NCBI GenBank assembly: GCA_016704305.1
Contig: JADJAL010000005.1
Span: 95,311-159,310, forward strand
Direction of reading: 5' to 3'
Source of the DNA: Haliea sp.
GTDB taxonomy: Bacteria; Pseudomonadota; Gammaproteobacteria; Pseudomonadales; Halieaceae
DNA: 64,000 nucleotides
Position numbers and translations under genes: made by a program. A model generated the notes under the pieces. The model made no database searches. It was not told the DNA's origin and saw only the letters and a program-made list of their open reading frames with translations. Positions 24,549-34,488 of this stretch are shown piece by piece (the first letter of the stretch is position 1; the number at the start of each line of letters is the position of its first letter).

Positions 24549-24550
24549 TT
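24525..24550. repeat. REP-like element (copy 1)
   Basis: GAATCAACGACTCTGACCCC then TTGATT. The same 26-base pattern with one change recurs at 28592-28617. Sequences of the form ATCAAGGGGTCAGAGTC are known as targets or relics linked to REP-associated (IS200-like) transposases. Here it supplies the stop codons of both convergent genes. Confidence 0.7.
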
Positions 24551-24995
24551 GGTTGTCGACCAGCGCCTGGACACGCTGCGGGGGAAGATCAAGGGCCATG
24601 CCAATGCGCAGCAACAAAGAGGATTCGTCGTGGTGCAGTTCGGAGTCGGCGCTGGCTGCCTGCAGTGCGGCGGCGAATATCTGTTCGCGCAGATCAAGGT
24701 CCAGTGAGCCCGCCATGTCCAGTTGTCGCCATGCGACGGCCTGGTCGTTGACGACAATCTCAAAGGATTTGCGCACGGTGGCAGCGGCGACCATGCCGCC
24801 CCCGTACTTTGCGTACAACTCCTGCACAGCCAGTACTTCCGACTCATCGATGTTCCCATCTGCCGCCGCGACCAGCGACATGACGGTCAGGCTTGCATCG
24901 AGAGCGCTCTGCCGCTCCTCGGGTGAAGTCCGGCTTTTTTCTCCCATTATCTTGTCAATCACTGCACGCAGTGGGTTGGTAAGCCTGGCTTTCAT
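24528..24995 (-). CDS. TerB-like protein
   Basis: 155 residues, all-helical. SLVAAADGNIDESEVLAVQE and ALQAASADSELHHDESSLLL are the two acidic, metal-binding-like repeats of the TerB fold, which occurs in tellurite-resistance and stress-related proteins. No other ter genes are nearby, so tellurite resistance should not be assumed. The last residues (QSRGQSR) are encoded by a REP sequence and overlap the end of the convergent propeller gene. Confidence 0.78.
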   Translation of the reverse strand: MKARLTNPLRAVIDKIMGEKSRTSPEERQSALDASLTVMSLVAAADGNIDESEVLAVQELYAKYGGGMVAAATVRKSFEIVVNDQAVAWRQLDMAGSLDLDLREQIFAAALQAASADSELHHDESSLLLRIGMALDLPPQRVQALVDNQSRGQSR

Positions 24996-25109
24996 ATTCT
25001 TGTCACCACCGTCATCGAGCTAGCGCCTGAATAGTGCCATAGCTCGTATGGCACCGCTAAAACGCCCCATGGTAGGTAAGCTCAGTGACATTTTTGTGAC
25101 AACTGACTG

Positions 25110-26819
25110 TCAGGTCAGCAGCAGGGTGTCGCGCGGCACGGTATGGTTGATGGTCGCACCCGCGTCCAGCGCGTAGTCGCGTGACTGCACCGTCGTGATG
25201 AAGCGGTGGCTCGCGCGCACCTCCTCGGCAGTGAACTCCAGGTACAGGTAACCGCGATTTTTCAGGTTGGCGCGCACGAGGTCGTCTATCAGGTTGGCCG
25301 CGAGTGGGGCGAACAGGGTCGCCGCGTCCTCGCCCAGCGAGCCCTCGAAGCCATCGGATGTCACGCTGCAACAGCCGAACTCGACCCCGGCGATGACGCC
25401 CTCGGGCGTGGTGAGCTGGCTGCTCCAGGCGTTGTGGGTGTCGCCCGCGAGCACCACCAGGTGCGACCCAACATCGACGGCGTGCCGCAGCAGTTGGTCG
25501 CGCTCGTACTCGTAGCCGTCCCATTGATCCAGGTTGAAGGGGATGGCGGAATCCAGCAGCGCCTGTTCCTCGGCGGTGCGGTCTTCCGGTGGCTTGCTTT
25601 TCGCCGTCACTGCCGCCAGCACAGCGGCGGTCGCGGCTGCGATGCTGGCGTCGTCCGCGATGCCGCTTGTCAGCACTTCAACCAGGGGCGACGGGAGGTG
25701 ATACCGGCCCAGCAGTACCTGCTGACCGAGCACCTGCCAGCGCGCGGCGCTCTGGCTCAAGTGTTCGCGCAGCCAGGCGCGCTGGTCGTCACCGAGAATA
25801 GTGCGGTCGGCGGCGCCGATGGCAGCGCGGGCCGACTCGAGTTCGATCATGCCACCCGACGTGAAATCCGCGTAGTCAAGCTGCTGGTCGCGCCCGACGA
25901 TGCGGGTGTCGAGCATCAGCAGGTCGAGCAGGTCGCCGTACTGGAAGCGGCGGTAGATGATCTCTTCCACTGTCGCTGGCGGCCTGACAGGCTGCCATTC
26001 GTACCAGGCCTGTATCGCCTCCCGTTTGCGGGTGGCGAAGTCCCCGTCGGTGGCGGGATCGTGGTTGTCAGCGCCGTCGCGCCAGGTGTTGTTGGATACC
26101 TCGTGATCATCCCAGACCGTGATAAAGGGGTGGGCGGCGTGGGCGGCCTGCAGATCGACGTCGCCCCGGTACTGGGCGTAGCGCATGCGGTAGTCAGCGA
26201 GGACGAGGATTTCGCGCGGTGGCTCCACCACGCGCCCCAGCTCCGCGCCCTTGCTTGCGTTGCCGGATTCGTACAAATAGTCGCCCAGGTGCAGCACGGC
26301 GGCCACGTCCTGCTGCGCCACCTCGCGGTACACGTTGAAATACCCCTCCGGGAAGTTGCTGCAGGAGACGACAGCGAAACTCGCCATCGTCACTGCGCCC
26401 AGCGGCAGCGTGCGGGTCCTGCCAACGGGCGAGGTCCTGTCCCCGTTCAGGAAACGGTAGTAGTAGCGCCGGTCGGCAGCCAGCCCCGTCACGTCGACCT
26501 TCACGGTGTAGTCCACGTCGGCCGTGGTCGTGCCCACCCCGCTCGCGGTCAGCGCGGAGAAATCGGCTGATTCGCTGACCTGCCAGGCCACGCGCACGAC
26601 GCCTTCGGCTTGCGGCGTGAGGCGCGTCCACAGGATCACGCTGTCGGCCAGCGGATCTCCCGAGGCGACGCCATGCAGAAACTCGCCGGGTACATCGGGC
26701 GTGCCATTGTCCGAGCCGTCCGAGCAGCCGATGAGATTGGCGCCCAGCAACGGTAGCAGGGACGTGGCGGCCATGCCCTTGAGCAGGGTGCGGCGGCGCA
26801 GAAGATATCGCTGTGACAT
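25110..26819 (-). CDS. Alkaline phosphatase D (PhoD) family lipoprotein
   Basis: 569 residues. Twin-arginine signal RRRTLLKGMAATSLLPLL followed by a lipobox-like IGCS. N-terminal fibronectin-like domain to about residue 125, then the PhoD metallophosphatase core: VVSCSNFPEGYFNVYRE, HLGDYLYESGN, VWDDHEVSNNTW and VLAGDTHNAW carry the metal-binding Cys, Asp, His and Asn. Exported by Tat as a folded metalloenzyme; PhoD enzymes release phosphate from mono- and diesters, often under phosphate limitation. GGAG lies eight bases before the ATG. A second PhoD gene follows upstream on the same strand. Confidence 0.9.
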   Translation of the reverse strand: MSQRYLLRRRTLLKGMAATSLLPLLGANLIGCSDGSDNGTPDVPGEFLHGVASGDPLADSVILWTRLTPQAEGVVRVAWQVSESADFSALTASGVGTTTADVDYTVKVDVTGLAADRRYYYRFLNGDRTSPVGRTRTLPLGAVTMASFAVVSCSNFPEGYFNVYREVAQQDVAAVLHLGDYLYESGNASKGAELGRVVEPPREILVLADYRMRYAQYRGDVDLQAAHAAHPFITVWDDHEVSNNTWRDGADNHDPATDGDFATRKREAIQAWYEWQPVRPPATVEEIIYRRFQYGDLLDLLMLDTRIVGRDQQLDYADFTSGGMIELESARAAIGAADRTILGDDQRAWLREHLSQSAARWQVLGQQVLLGRYHLPSPLVEVLTSGIADDASIAAATAAVLAAVTAKSKPPEDRTAEEQALLDSAIPFNLDQWDGYEYERDQLLRHAVDVGSHLVVLAGDTHNAWSSQLTTPEGVIAGVEFGCCSVTSDGFEGSLGEDAATLFAPLAANLIDDLVRANLKNRGYLYLEFTAEEVRASHRFITTVQSRDYALDAGATINHTVPRDTLLLT

Positions 26820-26986
26820 TCGGGTGATCTCCGGTTGGTTAACCGCCAGAGCATAGCTGGCAGGAATGAAATTACCATGACACCAGCCAAAGAAAATGCC
26901 CTGCCAGGTTTGGTCCGCCTTCGCCGCATCACGACCGACGCTCGGAAATAGTTACCCGCGCCCCCCGTGATGGACGAACGCAGTGA

Positions 26987-28580
26987 TCACACCATGCGCT
27001 CTATGTGGCGGGAATCGCGCGCGACGCGGAACTGCGCGTAGGTTCGCGGCTGCGCGTCGATATCGAACGTGTCGATGACGCGGAAGGTCACGATGGTTTC
27101 CTCGGGCGTGCAGTCGAGCAGCGCATATCCCTGGTCGATGAGATTCACGTCCTTCAGGTAGGGTGCGTTCTGCGCGAGCAGGACCTGCTGCGCGATGCGC
27201 AGGACCTCCAGCGGAGCGATGTCCTCCGCAGGTGGATCGGCCGTCAACGAACCCGTCACGAAGTCGAAGGCGGCGACCGGTGAAGCGGGATCGTCGAAAT
27301 CCGGCTGCAGTTCCGACGCGAAGAAGACGTGCGTGTGGCCGCTCGAAAAGACGACATTGCGGATGTCATGCTCCACGAGGAAGTCGAGGATCTCCTTGCG
27401 CTCGACCTGGTAGTCGTCCCAGCCCTCGTTGGAGACATAGATGCCTTCATTGTGCCGCAGGTTGGGAGTTCATCGCGCGCAGCTCGGGCGTGTCCAGGTC
27501 CTCGATCTTGAGCGGATTGGCGTTATAGGGATTGCCGATCAACCGCCAGGTCGATCGCGAGTCATACAGGCCGTCGAGCAGCCACTGTTTCTGCTCGGCG
27601 CCCAGGGTGGTGCGCGAGGGCTCGAACATGTCGGGGCCGGGCGGTATGCGGGAATCCTGGCCGTCGATGAAACCGAACACACTGGTGTTGGAGGGCACCT
27701 CGGGGTCACGGTAGGAGCGCACGTCGATCATGAAGATTTCCGCCGTGTCGCCCCAGCGGATTACGCGATGCGTGCGGTAATCGGCATCAGGCAGGACCGG
27801 CATGTTCTCGAACCAGGCACGTTTGGCGGCTTCGAGGCGCACAGGGTCACCCGTGGCATCGACGCCATTGTAAAATTCGCCATCGTCCCACATCGCAACC
27901 AATGGCACGCGCGCGTGCAGGTCCTGCAGCAGCGGATTCGCGCGAAAGATGCTCCAGCGGTTGCGGTAGTCATCGAGCGTGATGTCGCCGTTGTCGCTGA
28001 CGTAGATGTAGTCGCCGAGGTGCATCAGGAAATCGACGCCCTCTTCGGCGATCGCGCGGTGTGCCACGTAGAAGCTGTCATTGCGCTGCTGGCAGCTCGC
28101 AAAGGCGTAGCGGAGGCTGGCGTTGCTGCCCTGCGCCGGAGCCGTGCGCAGGCGCCCGCTGCGGGAAACGACGCGGTTCACCTCGAAGCGGTAGAAGTAC
28201 CAGCCGTCGGCATCGAGTCCATCGACCAGTACCACTGCGGAGTAGGCGTTGTCGGCCAGGGCGCGCGTGACGCCACCTGTGACGATGCGCTCGAACCCCT
28301 CATCCTCGGCAACCGACCACAGGATGTCGACCGCAGCGCCATCGTCGGGCGCCGCGACACGCGTCCAGATGACGGCGCCGTCGGGCAGTGGGTCGCCGGC
28401 GACGACACCCTCGAAGAACAGCGTGCCGTCGTCCGGTATCAGCGGTTCCTCAAACACTTTTTCATCGTCACTTGACGAACTACAGGCAACCACCCACGGC
28501 ACGAGGCTCGCAACCGCAAGCGACTTGAGCAGCTCGCGGCGCGAGATACGCCGCAACCTTCCGTTCAACCGTTTACTCAT
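26987..28580 (-). pseudogene. Second PhoD family phosphatase, frameshifted
   Basis: Starts at 28580 behind GGAGGAG with a Tat signal (RRISRRELLKSLAVASLV) and lipobox VACS. The core has AFASCQQRNDSFYVAHRAI, HLGDYIYVSDN and MWDDGEFYNGVD; the usual DDHE is DDGE here, so a metal ligand is changed. The frame ends early at 27447. Adding one base to the GGG at 27464-27466 restores NLRHNEGIYVSNEGW and runs through VVFSSGHTHVFFAS to 26987. Full length would be about 531 residues. It may be a sequencing error or a true break; the altered ligand suggests divergent or reduced activity either way. Confidence 0.75.
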
Positions 28581-28591
28581 TTACTCCTCCT

Positions 28592-28655
28592 GAATCAAGG
28601 ACTCTGACCCCTTGATCCCGATCAAGGGTCAGGTCAAGAGTTACTTGATTTTGAC
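28592..28655. repeat. REP-like element (copy 2) with inverted half
   Basis: GAATCAAGGACTCTGACCCC TTGAT is followed after CCG by ATCAAGGGTCAG, forming a 12-bp stem, then by a further degenerate half TCAAGAGTTACTTGATTT. It lies directly upstream of the second phoD start. It matches the element at 24525-24550. Confidence 0.7.
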
Positions 28656-28796
28656 CGTCATGGCACTGCTTGCTAAACACACTCCACCACTCGCACATAT
28701 TACCATCAAAAGACTCGGGCTTTGTGCGAACCGGCTGTTGCGTACCTTGCCACCCTCCGCAGGGAATCGTCCGTGACTCATCGGCGATTGAACGCA

Positions 28797-29051
28797 TCAT
28801 TGCCAGGAATCAAAGCGAGGTGTCCGCCACCTTGATTCACTGTGCGCTAGAGCAGGCGTCTCCCAGCGGTATGCCCCTAAGGGCGAATCAGCGAGCAGTT
28901 GCGTGAAGTAATCGCGAAAGCCGGAATCCGATTGCCATAGATCGAGGACATCGGAGAAGCAAAGCGCCGCAGCATCGCGCGTCAGGGTGTACCGCGTGAT
29001 GCGATCAGGTTCGATGATGTCGATAGTCGTATCAAACATGGGTTTCGACAT
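28797..29051 (-). CDS. DUF6940-like protein, truncated
   Basis: 84 residues. ITRYTLTRDAAALCFSDVLD and QLLADSPLGAYRWETPAL resemble the N-terminal part of DUF6940 proteins, which are normally about 200 residues. The similarity stops after RWETP and the frame ends 23 residues later, so this looks like a degraded remnant. The 216 bp between it and the second phoD gene hold only the REP-like element and no clear rest of the gene. Confidence 0.5.
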   Translation of the reverse strand: MSKPMFDTTIDIIEPDRITRYTLTRDAAALCFSDVLDLWQSDSGFRDYFTQLLADSPLGAYRWETPALAHSESRWRTPRFDSWQ

Positions 29052-29072
29052 AACTCCTCATGGCTGCACTTC

Positions 29073-29450
29073 TCATGTATCCGACGTACTGATGTCACGC
29101 ATACGCTTTTGAAAGTTACCTCTAACGCTGTATAACAGATAACCATAAAGCGCCCAACAAAGTGTTACCACAAACACCTGGATGCCCATGTTGCCGTAGT
29201 TTGTATACACGGCATTGATGTAGGTGAAAGGTATTGCCAGAACGAAAAGTAAAAACAGGGCAATGGAATTGTAGCGACGTACCAACCAAAGCAGCACCAC
29301 GGTAAAAAGCTGCAAGACTATTTGGATTGCGACCCAGGCTCGATACTCGGGACTGTCTGATGCGAGCAGTAAGATATGCAGCAATGCACTTGTTGCTACG
29401 CACACAGCCGCAAATCCTGTGACAATCCGAAAGAGAGACTCAATACTCAT
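29073..29450 (-). CDS. Four-helix membrane protein, unknown
   Basis: 125 residues with four hydrophobic helices: ESLFRIVTGFAAVCVATSAL, VAIQIVLQLFTVVLLWLV, SIALFLLFVLAIPFTYIN and MGIQVFVVTLCWALYGYLLY, followed by a short basic tail. No family recognised. The DNA is less GC-rich than its neighbours, which may mean recent acquisition. Confidence 0.65.
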   Translation of the reverse strand: MSIESLFRIVTGFAAVCVATSALLHILLLASDSPEYRAWVAIQIVLQLFTVVLLWLVRRYNSIALFLLFVLAIPFTYINAVYTNYGNMGIQVFVVTLCWALYGYLLYSVRGNFQKRMRDISTSDT

Positions 29451-29513
29451 CTATTACATTCCCCATAACGATCAAGCCCGGCAGCCAGCAGAGCGTGTCC
29501 ACTTCTGCTGCGG

Positions 29514-31518
29514 TTAGGGCAACGCCGCAGCTCCGGTGCTGCTCCCAAGCACCGGCGCCAGGATCTCCTGCAACTCCCCAACATGCGACGCATAGTTGCG
29601 CCAGAAGCCCACGCCGGAAGTATAGATCGGTTGGCGCACCTGCTCGGAGCTGGCGGTGCGCACCGCGCGCTCGCTGGCGTGGAAGTGCAGGCAGGCGTCT
29701 TCCCACGGCAGTTCCAGGTACGCAAGGATGCGCCGCACCTGGCTCTCCAGATCCGCCACCGTGTCCTCGTACTGCACGCGCAGCACCTTGCCGGGTAGCA
29801 CCTCGTCCCAGTGGTCCATCATGCGCACATATTGCAGGTAGTATTCGCCGAGGTCGCACTGGTCGTAGCTGAAGGTCTGGCCGCGCGCGTACAGCTGGCG
29901 CAGGTTGCCGACACAGGCGTCCAGCGGGTGGCGGCGGGCGTCGATGATTTTCGCGTTCGGCAGGATGCTGTGGATGAAGCCCACGCTGGGGAAATTGTTC
30001 GGCATCTTGTCGATAAAGCGCGCGCGGCCCGCCACGCGGTGCCTGGCCGCCAGCGCCAGGTAGTCGGCGCCCAGGCGGTGTAGATGTCGCGGCTGCAGTT
30101 CCGCCATGACATGGGGATACTGCATCGCATCGGCGCGGTTGTGGTTCAGCGATTTACACAGCCGGCCGATGTACGGCAGCTCGCTGGTGCCTTCCACCTG
30201 GCTGTGGCTGGCGATGATCTGCTCCACCAGGGTCGAGCCCGAGCGCGGCAGGCCCAGCACGAAAATGGGCGCGGCGTCCGGGTTGCCCTGTCCGGCGATG
30301 CGGTGAAAGTACTCGGCGTTGAAAAACTGCACCAGTTCGTCGTTGATCGTTTCCGTCTGCACCGGGTCGTAGCTGACCAGCATGCGCTGCGTGGCGTTGC
30401 CCTTTTCGTAATAGCGCCAGGCCTGTTCAAAATCCTGGCGGTCCTCGAAGGCCTTGCCCAGCGCAAACAGGAAGTTGACGCGCGACGTGTCGTTCAACGA
30501 GTCGCGCTCCAGCTGCCGCTGCATGTCAGCGATTTCATTGTCATCGAAGCGGTAGGTTTTGAGATTGGCGAGGCTGTAGTACGCCTCGCCGAAATCGGGC
30601 TCCAGTTCGCGGCAGCGGTGATACGCGGCGACGCCCTCCTGTTGTGATCCCAGCGTCTTCAGCATGTGCCCCAGGCCCAGCCATGCGCCCGCGTGTTTGG
30701 GGGCCAGCGCGAGGCAGCGGCGATAGGCATCCGCGGCCTCCGTTCAATGCCGCCGGCGCCAGCACGCCGGCCAGCCGGTAGTGCGCAGCGGGGTTGTCGG
30801 GTTCGAGCGCGAGCAGGAGGCGGTATACGGTAATCGCATCGTCCGGGCGCTCCAGTTCCTTCAGCACGCGGCCCAGCTCGAACAGTGCAGGCACGTGGTC
30901 CGGTGCAATCGCCAGTGTCTGGCGGAGCAGATGTTCCGCGTCATCGAGGTCGCCGGCGGCGGCTGCGATCAGGGCCAGCATGCGCAGCGCGTCCACGTGG
31001 CGCGGGTCCTTTTGCAGTACCTGGCGGCACAGGCGCTCTGCCTCCTGCGCACGCCCGGCCTGGTGATGCTCTGCCGCCAGCGCCATCATGCGCCGCTGCG
31101 GCGAGAGCGCGAAGGCGCGTTCAAACGCGGCATCCGCCTCCTGCCCGCGCCCGAGTTGCGCGAGCGCCTTGCCCGCCTGGAAGTGCGCTTCCTCCAGCGT
31201 CGGGTCCAGGCGCACGGCCTTTTGTAACAGGGGCAGCGCGGCCTCGGCCTTGTTCTGCTGCAGCAGCAGAATGCCGAGGTCCTCGCAGGGTTTGGCGAAC
31301 GTCGGCGCGAGGTCCATCACCCGGCGCAGCACCGCTTCCGCGTCATCGTAACGGCGCTGGTCACCGAGCGCGGCGCCGAGCAGGCCGAGGATATTGATGT
31401 CGTCGGGATACTGGGTGAGCAACGCGCGGCTGCTCGCGATCGCCGCGTCGGTCTGGCGCGCCTGCAGTTGCGCCAGTATCTCGTCGAACAGTCGGCGCGG
31501 AGCGCGGGATTGTGGCAT
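29514..31518 (-). pseudogene. TPR-repeat sulfotransferase, frameshifted
   Basis: From ATG 31518 about 10 tetratricopeptide repeats (for example EAHFQAGKALAQLGRGQEAD) lead into a sulfotransferase domain with the PAPS-binding motif FVLGLPRSGSTLVEQI and the 3'-phosphate motif DARRHPLDACVGNLRQLY. The frame breaks near 30735-30750: after VLAPAALNG the matching sequence continues one base over as ADAYRRCLALAPKHAGAWLG and runs to 29514. Intact size would be about 667 residues. TPR-sulfotransferases are common in marine bacteria; acceptor unknown. The fault may be a sequencing error. Confidence 0.8.
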
Positions 31519-31592
31519 GCGGTTTCTAACCCAGGGGTGGCGACAGGCGCCTTATGGTATTGCCAAACGCAGCGCGTCTCCAGCAGGCGTGC

Positions 31593-32408
31593 TTACGGTG
31601 GCGCCGGTTGCGCACGCAGCTGCCGGAGCATGAACCACCCCGAGATCAGCACGCCGATGGTCACCGCTGCGATCACCAGCGTGGTGAGCGCGTTGATCTC
31701 GGGCGTCACCCCGAGTTTTACCTTGGAGAAAATCACCATCGGCAGGGTGCTGGCGCCCGCGCCGGAGGTGAAGCTGGCGATCACCAGGTCGTCCAGCGAC
31801 AGCGTGAAGGCGAGCAGCCAGCCGGACGCCATCGCCGGTGCGATCAACGGCAGCGTGATATCGCGGGTGACGGCGAAAGGCCTGCCGCCCAGGTCCATCG
31901 CTGCTTCTTCCAGCGATTGATCCATGTTCGCCAGCCGCGCCTGCACGATCACCGCGACATAGGCCATCGAGAAGGTGATGTGGGCGAGGGTGATGGTGTT
32001 GGCGCCGCGGTTGCCGGGCCAGCCGAGCAATTCCTGCAGGCTGACGAACAGCAGCAGCAGCGAGAGGCCGGTGATGACGTCGGGCATCACCAGCGGCGCG
32101 GCGATCATGCCGGTGAGCACGCTGCGCCCGCGAAAGCGCCCGACACGGCTGAGCGCCAGTCCCGCCATCGTGCCCAGTATCGTGGCGAACGTGGCGCTGA
32201 CCAGCGCGATCTCCAGGCTCAGCAGCGCGGCCTGCAGGATCTGTTCGTTCTCCAGCAGCGCACTGTACCAGCGCGTGGAGAAGCCGCCCCACACGGTGGG
32301 GAGGCGGGAGTCGTTGAAGGAGTAGGCCATCAACACGAACACCGGGATATACAGCACGGCGAAGCCAAAGCACAACACGGAGTACAGGAAGGTCGAGGGA
32401 CGGTTCAC
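31593..32408 (-). CDS. potI: Putrescine/polyamine ABC transporter permease
   Basis: 271 residues, six helices. The EAA loop is seen as EEAAMDLGGRPFAVTRDITL. Similar to PotI/PotC, the second permease of polyamine importers. The start overlaps the end of potH by four bases. It is the last gene of potFGHI, transcribed leftward. Confidence 0.9.
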   Translation of the reverse strand: MNRPSTFLYSVLCFGFAVLYIPVFVLMAYSFNDSRLPTVWGGFSTRWYSALLENEQILQAALLSLEIALVSATFATILGTMAGLALSRVGRFRGRSVLTGMIAAPLVMPDVITGLSLLLLFVSLQELLGWPGNRGANTITLAHITFSMAYVAVIVQARLANMDQSLEEAAMDLGGRPFAVTRDITLPLIAPAMASGWLLAFTLSLDDLVIASFTSGAGASTLPMVIFSKVKLGVTPEINALTTLVIAAVTIGVLISGWFMLRQLRAQPAPP

Positions 32409-33310
32409 GCGTCGGCCTCCTGTTGAAAGTGCTGGAACAGCACGATCGGCAGGATCAGGATCAACAGGAGCAGGATGGCCACGGCGCAGGCGAGCGGCCA
32501 GTCGCGGTTGACGAAAAACTCGTCGTACAGCGTGTGGCCTATCATCAGCGTGTCCAGGCCGCCGAGCAGGGCAGGGATCACGTACTCACCCAGCGCGGGA
32601 ATAAACACCAGCAGCGAGCCGGCGATAATGCCCGGCACGGCCATCGGCAGCGTGATGTCGAAAAACACCTGCGTGGGTTTGGCGCCCAGGTCCGCCGCCG
32701 CCTCGTGCACGTCGTGGTCGAGTTTCTCCAGGCTGGCATAGAGCGGCAGTATCATGAAGGGCAGGTAGCTGTACACGATCCCGAGGTACACCGCGCCATT
32801 GGTGTAAAGCATCGCCAGCGGCTGGTCTATCACGCCCAGCGACAGCAACAGGTCGTTCACCAGTCCGTGCTGGCCCATCATCACCATCAGCGCGTAGATG
32901 CGCAGCAGGAAGGATGTCCAGAACGGCAGTATCACCAGCAGCAGCAACAGGTTGCGCCAGGGCTGCGGCGTGCGCGCGATAGCGTAGGCCATCGGAAAGC
33001 CCAGCAGCAGGCACAGTGCCGTCGAGACCAGTGCGATCTTGATGGAGTTGAGGTAACTCACCAGATAGAGGTTGTCTTCCAGCAGGAAGCGGTAGTTGTC
33101 CAGCGTGGCCAGAATGCGTTGGCCCGCACTGGCCGACCAGTCGAAGAAGGGCGTGAACGGCGGTTGTGCGACGATGGGATCGGCGAAACTGATTTTCAGC
33201 ACGATCGCGAACGGCGCGAGAAAAAACAGCAGCAGCCAGACATAGGGGGTGCCGATGATGATGCCCCGCCACAGGCGATCACCCCTGCCCGGGTGGACGA
33301 TACCGTTCAC
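32405..33310 (-). CDS. potH: Putrescine/polyamine ABC transporter permease
   Basis: 301 residues. First permease of the importer (PotH/PotB type), with EAA loop HEAAADLGAKPTQVFFDITL. The GTG at 33310 overlaps the potG stop (GTGA), which decides the start over longer upstream options. FWTSFLLRIYALMVMM is typical of PotB/PotH. Confidence 0.9.
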   Translation of the reverse strand: MNGIVHPGRGDRLWRGIIIGTPYVWLLLFFLAPFAIVLKISFADPIVAQPPFTPFFDWSASAGQRILATLDNYRFLLEDNLYLVSYLNSIKIALVSTALCLLLGFPMAYAIARTPQPWRNLLLLLVILPFWTSFLLRIYALMVMMGQHGLVNDLLLSLGVIDQPLAMLYTNGAVYLGIVYSYLPFMILPLYASLEKLDHDVHEAAADLGAKPTQVFFDITLPMAVPGIIAGSLLVFIPALGEYVIPALLGGLDTLMIGHTLYDEFFVNRDWPLACAVAILLLLILILPIVLFQHFQQEADA

Positions 33311-34488
33311 GCGGTGAGCACCACGCTGCAGTCCGACGGCCAGCTCAGGTACACCTCGTCGTCCCATTCCAATGGCAGGTGTGCGGAGCGCTGCTTGTTC
33401 TGTGCGCTCACCATAATGATGCGGCCATTCTGCGCGCGCACGCGGTAGATGGAGCGATTGCCCTTGTAGGCAAGGTCCTCCACCACGCCGCGGGTAATCG
33501 TGTTGCCCTGCTCTGCGGGCCGCTCGGTGCTGATCAGCAGTTTCTCCGGGCGTACGCCGATCTTGCAGGCGCTGCCGACGGCCAGTTCGCCCTCGTAGCG
33601 GGTGCAGATTTCGGTGTCGCTGTCGTCCAGCAGCACGCAGAGTTCGCCCGCATCAACGCTTGTTACCGTCGCGTCGAACAGGTTGATGCTGCCAAAAAAG
33701 CTGGCGACGAAGTGATTGCGGGGAAACTCATACACTTCGCTCGGCGTTCCGATCTGCACGAAGTCGCCGGCATCCATCACTGCAATGCGACTGGCCAGCG
33801 TCATCGCCTCTTCCTGGTCGTGGGTGACGACCACGAAGGTGATGCCCAGCTTGTCCTGTATGTTCATCAGCTCGAACTGCGTTTGTTCGCGCAGCTTCTT
33901 GTCGAGCGCGGCCAGCGGCTCATCCAGCAGCAGCACCTTCGGCTGCTTGATCAGCGCGCGCGCCAGCGCCACCCGCTGTCGCTGGCCGCCGCTCAACTGG
34001 TTGGGCTTGCGTTTCGACAGTGCCGTCAATTGCACCAGTTCCAGCATGCGCCCTACACGCTCCTTTATCTCGGCGCGCGGCAACTTTTCCTTTTTCAGGC
34101 CGTAGGCGATGTTCTGGTAGACCGTCATGTGCGGGAATACGGCGTAGGACTGGAACATCATGTTGACCGGGCGCAGATAGGGCGGCAGGTCGGTGACATC
34201 CACGCCGTCGATGCGGATGCGCCCGGCGGAAGGCTTCTCGAAGCCGGCCAGCATGCGCAGCAGCGTCGTCTTGCCGCAGCCCGAGCCGCCGAGGATGGTG
34301 AACAGTTCCCGTCGGTAGATCTTGAGGTTGACGGCATCCACCGCGATGAAGTCGCCAAACCGCTTGCTCAGCCCTTCGATCTCGATAAAGGGCCGCTGCT
34401 GCGGATCGCGCCACGGGGTGTTGATGAATTCCGGGTTGGGGGTGTCGGTTGTGTTGAGTGTGTTGAGTGTATTGCCAGGCGTCGTCAT
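33307..34488 (-). CDS. potG: Polyamine ABC transporter ATP-binding protein
   Basis: 393 residues. Walker A GGSGCGKTT at about 67-75, signature LSGGQRQRVALARAL, Walker B VLLLDEP, switch His in VVTHDQEEA, then a C-terminal TOBE-like domain (KIGVRPEKLLIS). Drives ATP-dependent polyamine uptake with PotH and PotI. The start overlaps the potF stop. The N-terminus has an extra Asn/Thr-rich stretch of about 30 residues before the ABC domain. Confidence 0.92.
   Translation of the reverse strand: MTTPGNTLNTLNTTDTPNPEFINTPWRDPQQRPFIEIEGLSKRFGDFIAVDAVNLKIYRRELFTILGGSGCGKTTLLRMLAGFEKPSAGRIRIDGVDVTDLPPYLRPVNMMFQSYAVFPHMTVYQNIAYGLKKEKLPRAEIKERVGRMLELVQLTALSKRKPNQLSGGQRQRVALARALIKQPKVLLLDEPLAALDKKLREQTQFELMNIQDKLGITFVVVTHDQEEAMTLASRIAVMDAGDFVQIGTPSEVYEFPRNHFVASFFGSINLFDATVTSVDAGELCVLLDDSDTEICTRYEGELAVGSACKIGVRPEKLLISTERPAEQGNTITRGVVEDLAYKGNRSIYRVRAQNGRIIMVSAQNKQRSAHLPLEWDDEVYLSWPSDCSVVLTA

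Noticed and set aside
28573..28800. 75-residue minus-strand frame between the REP-like element and the DUF6940-like remnant
   Set aside because: It runs through the repeat, lacks a ribosome-binding site and any family signal.
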